Shown here: one piece after another, positions 34,345 through 43,339 of the stretch
Layout of the letters: each line of letters starts with the position of its first letter
Position numbering within the stretch: the first letter of the stretch is position 1
From: Bacteroidales bacterium
GTDB lineage: Bacteria > Bacteroidota > Bacteroidia > Bacteroidales > TTA-H9
Assembly: GCA_030656615.1 (NCBI GenBank)
Contig: JAUSOY010000005.1
Coordinates: 104,909-168,908, forward strand
Length of the DNA stretch: 64,000 nt
Direction of reading: 5' to 3'
Position numbers and translations under genes: made by a program
Notes under the pieces: generated by a model
Told to the model about the DNA's origin: nothing
What the model saw: the letters and a program-made list of their open reading frames with translations, nothing else
The model's database searches: none

Positions 34345-37300
34345 ATGCTAAAACCTGGTGCATTGTTTCGGCCCTTAATATCCATCAGCCGTTCACACAC
34401 AGATGTATTCAAGGGCCTTGGTATCCTTTTTATTGTTTTTCATAATTATTTTCATTGGGTTTGGCCATCTCCCGGCGAAAATGAGTTTAATTTTTCTACT
34501 AGCCGGATTTTGACACTATGGGAGCAGATATTTACCAGTCCGCTCGAAATCTTTAATCTTCTATTTTCATATTTTGGCCATTTTGGAGTGCAGATTTTTA
34601 TCTTTATTTCTGGTTATGGATTAGCGATGGCTGCCAACGCCAAAGGAGTGAAATATTTTTCCTTCCTGATAAGAAGATTCGGAAAAATATATCCTTCCTT
34701 TCTGATGGCTGTTGCAGTGCTCATCGTCTTGAGAATATTTTCGGCACCTGAATCTTTGAATGGGGTCTTTTTTCATCAGATAAAACTGAAGTTATTACTG
34801 ATTGCTAATTTCTTTCCCGGTGAAGCGCTCACGATTAATGGTCCCTGGTGGTTTTATTCGATGATTTTCCAGCTTTATGTCGTTTTTCCTTTGCTCTGGT
34901 GGCTTGATAAAAAGTCGACAGGAATATCCTTTTTTCTTATCAGTGCCCTTGCCCTTGGATTAATTTTCGTTTTAGGAGTCGATCCTTGGCAGAGTAAGAC
35001 CAACCTTATGCAGAATATGCCCGGACATCTTCCGGAATTCTTGCTGGGTATTTATATCGCTAATCGTAAACCGGGTAAATTCGCATCGTATTTATGGCCA
35101 CTGGCCTTGTTGATATTCGCTCTCGGAAACTACTTTGAATCTTTATGGTTGTTGACCTTTATCAGTGTTACCTGGTTGTTGGTGGTTTTCTTTCAACGCC
35201 TTGCGGATAATCTGAAACCAGGGTCGGTATTTTTGAGAATTATTGTTTATTTCGGTTCTATATCAATGTACCTGTTTGCAATACATGGATTTATACGAGT
35301 TCCTTTTGTAGAAATGGCCAGTAAAGATTTCATCCCTTTAAAAAGCATATTGCTGTTTATACCGTTTATAATAATTTCTACCCTGCTGGCTCATGGAATG
35401 ATGCTTTTTGAAAAATGGGTGCGTAGTTATATACCTATACCCAGCTATCAAAAAGTAAAGGCCAGTATACGCTCATTATTCTTTCGTTTGGGCCATGAAC
35501 CTGAAAATCCGGCAATGAGTTTTTTCGCATATTGGTGGCTTATTCTTCTGGGAATGCTGATATTTAATCGTATAGCCGAATATGTTTTGCTGGTTTCGGG
35601 GAATGTTCCAGGAGGCGTATCTACCTTAACAATGATGAGTCTTGGGTTGTTTTTCGATATCAAATTATGGTTGGTTTTGGCTGTGCTGATTTATATTCCC
35701 TATCGTCTGCTGGGGTTATGGTTGAATAAAACTGCCCGTATATTACTGGTTGTTGTAGTCGTTTTAACGGTGGTATTGAATATCTTTTTGATGAAATACT
35801 TCACCTATACTCTGGCACCCCTTGATCAGGTAATATATTCATATTCGTGGGAAAACATTATAGGAACACTAACAAGTTCCGGTGGGTTTACATGGGTAAT
35901 GTGGATACCTGTAATCGTATTATTATCGCTCTTTGTCATCCTCATTCGCATATTTCCAAAAATTCATATTACCCGAATTATGGCACGTCTGATATTTATT
36001 TGTGCACTGGGTATTTATTTTTTGGGGATTCAGGTTACACCGGATATTAATAAGTATAACGACGATTTAACATATTCCATCACAACCAATAAGGCTGCTT
36101 TTTTTGTTGGTAAATCCGTGGATTATCTGTTTTTAAAGAATAAGAGTGATTTGGATTCAGAAAGTCGCATTTCCGAATATGCTACCGATTTTCAATTGGC
36201 TTTTCCAGAAAAGCAGTATATGAGTAAGCGATTTCCATTTTTACATTATAACACAGCATACCCAGATGTTTTATCACCCTTTTTTGAAGAAAGTGATAGA
36301 AAACCGAATATTGTTTTTTTGGTAATCGAAAGTTTGGGCTCGGCTTATTCGGGCCCCAATGCCTACTTGGGAAGCTTTACGCCATTCATCGATTCTTTGG
36401 CCACTCATAGTTTATATTGGGAAAACTTTTTATCAACCAGCCAGCGGACCTTTGAGGTAATGCCTTCTTTGTTGGGTTCCTTACCCTACGGAAGCACAGG
36501 GTTTATGAATTATAACACATCCATACCTGATCACCGGACTATCATCAGCATTTTAAAGGAAAACGGATACAATACTTCGTTTTTCTATGGAGGAAATCCT
36601 GATTTTGATCAGATGTGGTCCTTTTTCAAAATGAATAACACTGATTTTGTAATGGTAAACAGAGATACGACCCTTACAACGGTTACTGAAAATGAATTAG
36701 GAAGCTGGGGTTATCCCGATCATGAGCTATACAAACGCGTTCTTAATACGCTCGACAGCATTGAAAATGATAGTGTTCCGAATTTAGAAGTTGTTTTAAG
36801 CCTGTCAATGCATCTGCCTTTTAATATCCCTTTCAGAGATAAGTATATTTCTATCGTCGACAAAATGTTGAAGCAGGGAAAAATTCCTGAACATGAAAAG
36901 GATTTAGTAAGAAAGAATAAAAAGGCTTTTGCATCCATTCTTTATGGCGATGCGTCCATCCGGGAATTTTTTAAAGGATATCGCAAACGCAAGGATTTCG
37001 ATAACACCATTTTTATTATTACCGGTGATCATCATATTGGTGTATTTGGCGATAGGGATCATCTGGATAAGTACCGCGTTCCTTTATTGATTTATTCACC
37101 AATGCTTAAGAAAGCAGTTTCTTTTAAATCCATTTCATCGCATCTGGATGTTAGTCCAAGTATTCTGGCTTTTCTAAACAATAAACATGGAGTACAATTG
37201 CCTCCCAGAGCCTCATGGTTAGGGATTGGTCTGGATACTACCCGTAGTTTTCAGATGAACCGTTCGCTTCCTTTTATATTGAACAGCCGCGAAATAATTG

Positions 37301-37980
37301 AGTATGCTGATAGGGGCTATTACTATACCAGAGGGCGTTTGTATAAAATTAAAGAAGGTCTGGAACTGGAATCTGTGAATAATGATGCTCAAAAAGACTT
37401 AATCTCAAAAAGGTTGGAATCTTTCATTACCCTCAGCTCTTATGTAAGTCAGTTTAACAGGCTCATTTCCGGGAAAAATTTCGGTGAGAATAGTGGTTTG
37501 CAGGTTCTGTTATCAGAGAATAATGATTTTGAACGTCCGGATCCGGAGAGCTTGTTTGCTAACACTTTGGATAGTAGTGAAGCTTATTCGGGTACCCATT
37601 CAATAAATATGAATGGTGATGCAGAATATGGCTCCTTGATGAAAAGCATTGAGCTTACAGATGAATATTCAGCTCTTTATGCCGAAATAAAATGCCGGAT
37701 TAAGCCCAATACTGCTGATCAAACCACAATGCCTATCCTTGTTTTTGATTTACTGAATACTGAAGGTAAATCGGTACACTGGCAATCATTCCCGATACTG
37801 AAAATGGACGGAACTTCCTATAATGTAAATGAATGGCAGGATTTTTATATCAATGTCCGTCAGGATTTACTGCAATGGGATCAGAAAGCCGGTTTTATGG
37901 TTAAAATGTATTTCTGGAATTATAAGAAAACGGGTTTCTATTATGATGACCTGAATGTTAAAATTCAGGTAGAGAAATGA
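34345..37980 (+). CDS. Fusion of acyltransferase-3 and LTA synthase/sulfatase-like domains with C-terminal module
   Basis: Membrane protein of 1211 residues with three parts. Residues about 1-360 are an acyltransferase-3 (OafA-type) domain of about ten membrane segments, opening HTDVFKGLGILFIVFHNYFHWVW. Residues about 390-1010 are an LtaS-like unit: five membrane segments, then an extracytoplasmic alkaline-phosphatase fold with Glu662 (VIESLG), the likely nucleophile Thr702 (SQRTFEVMPS) and Asp895-His896 (ITGDHHIG). Residues about 1050-1211 form a beta-rich module also found at the end of the convergent SGNH-like protein. LtaS enzymes move phosphoglycerol or similar groups from lipids to glycans; the acyltransferase would add acyl groups. 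The true substrate is unknown. Confidence 0.82.
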   Translation: MLKPGALFRPLISISRSHTDVFKGLGILFIVFHNYFHWVWPSPGENEFNFSTSRILTLWEQIFTSPLEIFNLLFSYFGHFGVQIFIFISGYGLAMAANAKGVKYFSFLIRRFGKIYPSFLMAVAVLIVLRIFSAPESLNGVFFHQIKLKLLLIANFFPGEALTINGPWWFYSMIFQLYVVFPLLWWLDKKSTGISFFLISALALGLIFVLGVDPWQSKTNLMQNMPGHLPEFLLGIYIANRKPGKFASYLWPLALLIFALGNYFESLWLLTFISVTWLLVVFFQRLADNLKPGSVFLRIIVYFGSISMYLFAIHGFIRVPFVEMASKDFIPLKSILLFIPFIIISTLLAHGMMLFEKWVRSYIPIPSYQKVKASIRSLFFRLGHEPENPAMSFFAYWWLILLGMLIFNRIAEYVLLVSGNVPGGVSTLTMMSLGLFFDIKLWLVLAVLIYIPYRLLGLWLNKTARILLVVVVVLTVVLNIFLMKYFTYTLAPLDQVIYSYSWENIIGTLTSSGGFTWVMWIPVIVLLSLFVILIRIFPKIHITRIMARLIFICALGIYFLGIQVTPDINKYNDDLTYSITTNKAAFFVGKSVDYLFLKNKSDLDSESRISEYATDFQLAFPEKQYMSKRFPFLHYNTAYPDVLSPFFEESDRKPNIVFLVIESLGSAYSGPNAYLGSFTPFIDSLATHSLYWENFLSTSQRTFEVMPSLLGSLPYGSTGFMNYNTSIPDHRTIISILKENGYNTSFFYGGNPDFDQMWSFFKMNNTDFVMVNRDTTLTTVTENELGSWGYPDHELYKRVLNTLDSIENDSVPNLEVVLSLSMHLPFNIPFRDKYISIVDKMLKQGKIPEHEKDLVRKNKKAFASILYGDASIREFFKGYRKRKDFDNTIFIITGDHHIGVFGDRDHLDKYRVPLLIYSPMLKKAVSFKSISSHLDVSPSILAFLNNKHGVQLPPRASWLGIGLDTTRSFQMNRSLPFILNSREIIEYADRGYYYTRGRLYKIKEGLELESVNNDAQKDLISKRLESFITLSSYVSQFNRLISGKNFGENSGLQVLLSENNDFERPDPESLFANTLDSSEAYSGTHSINMNGDAEYGSLMKSIELTDEYSALYAEIKCRIKPNTADQTTMPILVFDLLNTEGKSVHWQSFPILKMDGTSYNVNEWQDFYINVRQDLLQWDQKAGFMVKMYFWNYKKTGFYYDDLNVKIQVEK

Positions 37981-37986
37981 GTATTC

Positions 37987-38007
37987 GTATCCAACATGAT
38001 TGGATAC
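37987..38007. terminator. Hairpin between two convergent genes
   Basis: GTATCCAA pairs perfectly with TTGGATAC across CATGA. There is no T-run, so termination is uncertain, but it lies between two converging genes. Confidence 0.4.
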
Positions 38008-38033
38008 TAGTAAGGTTGAACAAATACAAGAGG

Positions 38034-39521
38034 TTATTTGACAAACTCTACCCGTAAATCGTCTGTATAAGCTTTGTCATTTCCGGTGTACCATACATAA
38101 ATTTTCATGAAGTCGCCTTCTCGAATCGGTGTAGGAATTTCGTGGCTTACTTCGATGTATTTCCAACTGGGTATTTTATCATCGGCTGCATCGCTGATAT
38201 TTCCATTCCATTTTATCAGTCCGGTTTTTTCATTTTCGAAGGAAACAACCAGTTTGAGGTCTCCAATGTTGCCCCTTGTAGAAACCCAGGCAGATACACG
38301 TACCCGCCCGTTATTTGATGTGTCGATTTCTGAATGCAGTTTTCGAAAGCTGGCACTGTAAGGGAATTCAGGTGTCAGAAGGCATGATTGTTTCCCTGAA
38401 CGGGAAATGTCAGTACTCGGATTTCCGGCACTAAATTGTGGAGAAGGGACATCAAAATTGCAAATATATACTGGAAGGTTTTTCCCGTCGATGTATTTAT
38501 CGGGATGATAAATTCTCATGGCTTCAGCCACATTCTGCGCAATGATTTTACGCCCTTTTTCGGCATAATGTTCTGTTGTCCAGGTGCTGTCGATAAATTG
38601 TTCACTGGGAACGGCTTCCAGGTTATCCACCACCAGGGCACCCATACGGGTATATCGTTTTACCAGTAAATCACGGTTTTGTTGCATCAGGTAAATGAGA
38701 TCCTTACCGGCCAGTTCTTTGGCTTTCTCAACATTTTCGGCCAGGAGGTTCAGGACAATATTCCATCCCCGGCTGTGGGCATATTCCACTATTTTATCAA
38801 AATCTGCAATGCGGGGATTGCTGAGCGTATCGATTTGAAAACCATACGTTTTGACATAAGATGTGGCCAGTTGAATTTTAGGCATATCCCAACTACCGTC
38901 TGCTTTTTTAAAAGAACCGTCTGCTAAAGCTCGGTCCCACGCATTTACATTACGATATGGAAAATCGTAGGGAAATCGTAAGATATTCTTTTCCCATGCG
39001 TCTCCAACTTGTTCCCTTCGCTCGTTTTCCATGCGGTTATCATAGGCTTTCAAGCCCAGGAAAAACCGGTTTATCAGTGGTGGACGCGATACATCCATCA
39101 TAACATTATCGCGTTGTAACAGACTTTCTAGTTTTGAATAAATCCAGTCGGCACCAAAAGATCGCATGTTAAGGGTAATAATCAGGGTTTTTACGCGATT
39201 TTCGTCCGGAATGTTTTCCATGAGTTTGTAATAAACGCTTCCATGAATTGCTCCGTAGTTAACGGTGCCGAATTCGAGTCCGGGATAATAATCAGAAATC
39301 ATATCGCTTATCCGGCGGCGGTCGGTATCGGTATTTGCCACGGTCAGGTTTGATGATTCGGCCAGATACAAAATCTCACTGCAACATTTATGGCTTTGCA
39401 GCGAATCGTAAATGGGAATCTTCATCAAATCGTCTTTCAGAAAATAGTTTTTGTAAACCAGATTGAATACAAAAACGAGGGCTAGAATGATGGCCAGGCG
39501 TATAAGGAGTTTCTTAATCAT
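38034..39521 (-). CDS. SGNH-like/DltD-like membrane-anchored protein with shared C-terminal module
   Basis: Protein of 495 residues with one N-terminal membrane anchor (about 5-22). ILYLAESSNLTVANTDTD (about 50-67) resembles the nucleophile block of SGNH hydrolases, and FIDSTWTTEHYAEKGRKIIAQNV (about 315-337) resembles their Asp-x-x-His block. DltD and AlgX/AlgJ are such partners of MBOAT acyltransferases, and this gene follows an MBOAT gene after 6 bp. The nucleophile assignment is uncertain. The last 115 residues (CNFDVPSPQF to DDLRVEFVK) resemble the end of the convergent 1211-residue protein. A role in O-acylating an extracytoplasmic polymer is inferred. Confidence 0.65.
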   Translation of the reverse strand: MIKKLLIRLAIILALVFVFNLVYKNYFLKDDLMKIPIYDSLQSHKCCSEILYLAESSNLTVANTDTDRRRISDMISDYYPGLEFGTVNYGAIHGSVYYKLMENIPDENRVKTLIITLNMRSFGADWIYSKLESLLQRDNVMMDVSRPPLINRFFLGLKAYDNRMENERREQVGDAWEKNILRFPYDFPYRNVNAWDRALADGSFKKADGSWDMPKIQLATSYVKTYGFQIDTLSNPRIADFDKIVEYAHSRGWNIVLNLLAENVEKAKELAGKDLIYLMQQNRDLLVKRYTRMGALVVDNLEAVPSEQFIDSTWTTEHYAEKGRKIIAQNVAEAMRIYHPDKYIDGKNLPVYICNFDVPSPQFSAGNPSTDISRSGKQSCLLTPEFPYSASFRKLHSEIDTSNNGRVRVSAWVSTRGNIGDLKLVVSFENEKTGLIKWNGNISDAADDKIPSWKYIEVSHEIPTPIREGDFMKIYVWYTGNDKAYTDDLRVEFVK

Positions 39522-39527
39522 GGCACT

Positions 39528-40937
39528 TTAAAATTGGAAGTAAATAAAGGGTTGATTGTCGGTGCCACCAAAGGCCATAACAGCAAATATTAACACACCA
39601 TATATGCTCCATCGCAGCCACATGGGGTGATTATTGCACCACCGATCAAAACGGTTATTAAACAACAGAATATCTGAAAGGAGAAAAAGCAGGAAGAGAA
39701 TCCATACCATTGGTGGAACATGAAAGCTATCCTCCATGCCGGTATTGCTGTATACGCTGTTGAAAATATTTTTTACAACGCCCAGATTGGGAGAACGGAA
39801 GAATATCCAGGCAATGCTGACAATAAGAAACGTTTTTGCGACCCCTAAACTTCGCCGTATGCCCCATTTTTCGGGGGTAATCCATCCAAGGGTATCCTGA
39901 AAGAAACGTTCCAGCAGAAACATCAGTCCGAAGATAGAGCCCCAGATAACGAAATTCCAACTGGCACCATGCCAAAGTCCGCTGATGGTAAACACTAAAA
40001 AGATATTCAACGCCCAGCGTGGAATTTTTACCTGATTGCCACCAAGAGGAATATACAGATAATCGCGGAACCAGGTCGAAAGTGATATGTGCCAGCGTTG
40101 CCAGAATTCGCTGATATTGCGGGCCAGATATGGTGTTTTAAAATTGTCCATCAGGTTCACGCCTATCATCATGGCACTTCCGATGGCCATGATGGAGTAT
40201 CCATAAAAATCGGCATATATCTGGAACGAATAAAACAATAAGCCGGTAAGTATACTGTATGAACTATAAATGGATGGATTATCATAAATCTGTTGAACGT
40301 ATACCGCCAGATTGTCGGCTATGACCATTTTCACAAACAGTCCGTATAATAATAAGCGGAATCCATTAGAGAAGTTTTCATACAAAGGAACATGTACGGC
40401 TTTTAATTGTGGAGCCAGCCGGTCATAACGTTCGATTGGACCTGCTACCAACTGTGGGAAATAGGCAACATACAGGGCGAAGTATCCAATGTGTTTTTCT
40501 GCCGGCAGTTTACGCTTGTAAACATCAATGGTATAACTCAGGGTCTGGAATGTATAAAATGAAATTCCCACGGGTAACAAGACTTCCAAATCGGGGAAAT
40601 GATAAAAGACATTGAACCACGATAGAATTTCTTCTGAGCTATTGGTTGCAAAGTGGTAATATTTAAAGGCAAAAAGTAAACCCAGATTCGATACGATACT
40701 AAGCATTAGATATGCCTTCCGTATGGATTTTTTTTCCGTTTTTTCCATCTGTCCCGACGACCAGAAATCGATAAGCGTGGATGCAAGGATAAGAACAATG
40801 TATTCTACACGCCAGCACATATAAAAATAGTAGCTGCCGGCCAGCAGCAATACCCAGCGCCAACGGTGGGGCAGGGCATAATAGCCAGCCACCATCAGTG
40901 GAAGGAAAATTAAAAATTGAAGGGAATTAAAAGTCAT
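39528..40937 (-). CDS. MBOAT family O-acyltransferase (AlgI/DltB-like)
   Basis: Polytopic membrane O-acyltransferase of 469 residues. The N-terminus FNSLQFLIFLPLMVAGYYALPHRWRW is typical of the AlgI/DltB/PatA branch. The conserved histidines are His283 (FWQRWHISLSTWFRDYLYIPLGG) and catalytic His323 (SGLWHGASWNFV). Such proteins move acyl chains across the membrane to polysaccharide or teichoic acid. The SGNH-like gene follows at once, and a glycosyltransferase gene lies 32 bp upstream, so the three form one operon. Confidence 0.92.
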   Translation of the reverse strand: MTFNSLQFLIFLPLMVAGYYALPHRWRWVLLLAGSYYFYMCWRVEYIVLILASTLIDFWSSGQMEKTEKKSIRKAYLMLSIVSNLGLLFAFKYYHFATNSSEEILSWFNVFYHFPDLEVLLPVGISFYTFQTLSYTIDVYKRKLPAEKHIGYFALYVAYFPQLVAGPIERYDRLAPQLKAVHVPLYENFSNGFRLLLYGLFVKMVIADNLAVYVQQIYDNPSIYSSYSILTGLLFYSFQIYADFYGYSIMAIGSAMMIGVNLMDNFKTPYLARNISEFWQRWHISLSTWFRDYLYIPLGGNQVKIPRWALNIFLVFTISGLWHGASWNFVIWGSIFGLMFLLERFFQDTLGWITPEKWGIRRSLGVAKTFLIVSIAWIFFRSPNLGVVKNIFNSVYSNTGMEDSFHVPPMVWILFLLFLLSDILLFNNRFDRWCNNHPMWLRWSIYGVLIFAVMAFGGTDNQPFIYFQF

Positions 40938-40969
40938 GGAAAGTGACGTATTGAAGGTTCAGGTTCTGT

Positions 40970-43252
40970 TTATTCGGGTACTATGCTGTTATACTGGGTT
41001 TTAAAAATCCACCGCGCATCGCCGGCAATGACAGAATCGACCGGTACACCGCGGGCGGAAGCTTTTTGTTCCGATTGCTGATACCATGTAGCGCTTGATC
41101 GGATTTTGTTTTCTAATTCCAATAAAAAATCCCGGGGGGGTTTCTTTGTATACGCGGGTTTATCATTCTGATAATACACACCCAGATGTGCTTCATCGTA
41201 ATTGGGTTTTATCAGATTATATTTATAAGCTGAATCCGGAATCTTTTGATGAAAACTTTCCCAAAAAGTCGTTTTAGTCATCGAATCGTAATGCACAGTG
41301 TTTTTATTATATTGCCACATCCGATAATAATTATTCTGTATTAAAAAACCCGAGATAAGAATAGCCGGAATAATTAACCATGCGCCTCTTCGTCCAATCC
41401 AAAGAATTAAGGCTGCCAATGGAAATGCCATAATCGGGTAGATGTCAATAAAAATACGGGCACCATAGGAGCCACCATACCACCAGCACCACCAGGAACT
41501 AAGAATGTAAACATTTATGGCAATATATAAGAGTACTAAAAACCAGTTTTTCATTCGCTGGCCTATCATTGGAATAATACCCAGGGTAGCCAGAAACATG
41601 AGAGGTGTGTATATATACCAGCCTTTGCGGTAAGAAAATAAGATATTGCTAATTTGTGGATTGCCAAAGAAAAAACCTTCGTTTTTAAGGCCATAGGTAT
41701 AGAAGAAAAATTTACCAAACAGCCAATGCCAGTATATCATCTGAGGGAGCCAAACCAACAATATGGATACGGCAATGATTATTACATGCAAATAGTTTTT
41801 AAATAAAAATCCAATTCTTTCTTTAAATTCTGTCCATGAAGAAACATTCCATAATCCAAAAATGATTGCCACCACGGCATTACTGGGTCTAATCAGACTG
41901 ATAATACCCATGAGCAGCCCAATGTAAATAATTGTTTTATAGGATGGCTTACGGTAGTAGTTATCAGTGAAATATATGAGCAAGGATACCAAGCCAAAGG
42001 TAAATGTGTGGGTCATCCCCGGTTCGTACAAACTATAAAAAAACAGATTGGTGGCTAAAACAATTAACAACGTACTGATAACGGATACAAATAGCCCGAA
42101 ATACCGCTCCAGGGTTTTTATCAGAAAAAATATGCCCATAAACAAAAAAAGCAGACAGCCAATTAAAACAGCCATCTGATAAGGAGGAGAATACCCGTCA
42201 CAGGAATAATCAAAGACATTTGCATACGCATGAGCAAGCAGAAAAAACGGGCTTAAAAGCATGGATTGCCCGATACTCATGCGGCCGTGTAGTATCGGAA
42301 ATTGTTTTGTGTTACCGACCATGAATTTAAAGTGATTCTGTTTTAAAGAATCCGTGAACTGAAAACTCAAATCATGATAAATAAAAACGGCAGGTAAATA
42401 GTGATAATATTCGGCAGCGTCCCATTTCAGGAAGTCTGCTTCGGCAGGCTTGTGTATATCGTGATTTTTATATCCCACAAAAAACAGGATTAAAAGAGAA
42501 AAAAACCAGATGTACTTTTGTTTTAAGGAAGGCAGAATGTATTTATCAAAAACGTTGTATTTAAGGATGCTGTATAATGCCCTGAAGCCGTCTTTCGCAG
42601 TAATTTTTTTCCCTTCATCGTAAGTACGTCCGTAATAGGCTATCCCAACCTCATAAATACGTATTCCCGGAATGCGGGCAATTTTAGCAGTTACCTCCGG
42701 TTCGAAACCAAATCGGTTTTCTTCCAATACAATGTTTTTAATAATATCGGCTCTGAAAACCTTATAGCCTGTTTCCATATCACTCAAATTGAGGTTGGTA
42801 AAGGCATTGGATACCATTGTCAGGAATTTATTGCCCAACGAATGCCAGAAAAACAATATGCGGTGAGGCTTGCCACCCATAAATCGTGAGCCGTATACTA
42901 CATCGGCCTTACCGTCTATAATGGGCTGAAGCAAAGTGATATAATCAGCCGGATCGTACTCTAAATCGGCATCCTGTACCATCAAATAATCGCCCGTAGC
43001 TTTGGCAATACCCGTATGCATGGCAGCGCCCTTGCCCATATTAATCTTGTGCTCAAAAAAATGAATGTCGAGGAGGGGATTTTCGGTAATAAAGGTTTTA
43101 ACCGATTCGGCAGTTTTATCCGTGGAACAATCGTTTACAACAACAATTTCCATTTTTATGGCTGCCGGAAGGCTTACAGCAGAAACACTGTCCAGTGTTT
43201 TGATGATGGATCTTTCTTCGTTGAAAACCGGGATTACAACGGTTAGTTTCAT
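40970..43252 (-). CDS. Glycosyltransferase family 2 fused to a polytopic GT-C-like membrane domain
   Basis: Protein of 760 residues. Residues 1-240 are a DPM1-like GT2 enzyme (LTVVIPVFNEERSI, VVVNDCSTDKTA, MVQDADLEYDP, GKADVVYGSRFMGG). After KQKYIWFFSLLILFFVGY (about residue 250) come about ten membrane segments; the first periplasmic loop holds KWDAAEYYHYLPAVF, with Asp-Ala-Ala-Glu like the acidic pair of GT-C enzymes. The fusion would join making a polyprenyl-phosphate sugar and using it at the outer face. This coupling is inferred. It is the first gene of the operon with MBOAT and the SGNH-like protein. Confidence 0.8.
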   Translation of the reverse strand: MKLTVVIPVFNEERSIIKTLDSVSAVSLPAAIKMEIVVVNDCSTDKTAESVKTFITENPLLDIHFFEHKINMGKGAAMHTGIAKATGDYLMVQDADLEYDPADYITLLQPIIDGKADVVYGSRFMGGKPHRILFFWHSLGNKFLTMVSNAFTNLNLSDMETGYKVFRADIIKNIVLEENRFGFEPEVTAKIARIPGIRIYEVGIAYYGRTYDEGKKITAKDGFRALYSILKYNVFDKYILPSLKQKYIWFFSLLILFFVGYKNHDIHKPAEADFLKWDAAEYYHYLPAVFIYHDLSFQFTDSLKQNHFKFMVGNTKQFPILHGRMSIGQSMLLSPFFLLAHAYANVFDYSCDGYSPPYQMAVLIGCLLFLFMGIFFLIKTLERYFGLFVSVISTLLIVLATNLFFYSLYEPGMTHTFTFGLVSLLIYFTDNYYRKPSYKTIIYIGLLMGIISLIRPSNAVVAIIFGLWNVSSWTEFKERIGFLFKNYLHVIIIAVSILLVWLPQMIYWHWLFGKFFFYTYGLKNEGFFFGNPQISNILFSYRKGWYIYTPLMFLATLGIIPMIGQRMKNWFLVLLYIAINVYILSSWWCWWYGGSYGARIFIDIYPIMAFPLAALILWIGRRGAWLIIPAILISGFLIQNNYYRMWQYNKNTVHYDSMTKTTFWESFHQKIPDSAYKYNLIKPNYDEAHLGVYYQNDKPAYTKKPPRDFLLELENKIRSSATWYQQSEQKASARGVPVDSVIAGDARWIFKTQYNSIVPE

Positions 43253-43339
43253 GGACTGAGCTGTTTTTATGACAAATTTTTTACTTTATTAAACGGTCTG
43301 TTTAGCTTATTAGTCTAATTGGTTTATGATGCGAAAGAA

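Noticed and set aside
34345..37980. Two separate genes wrongly joined by a sequence error.
   Set aside because: The frame is continuous without stops, the linker between the acyltransferase and LtaS parts is hydrophilic and in frame, and no start or ribosome-binding site stands out at the junction.
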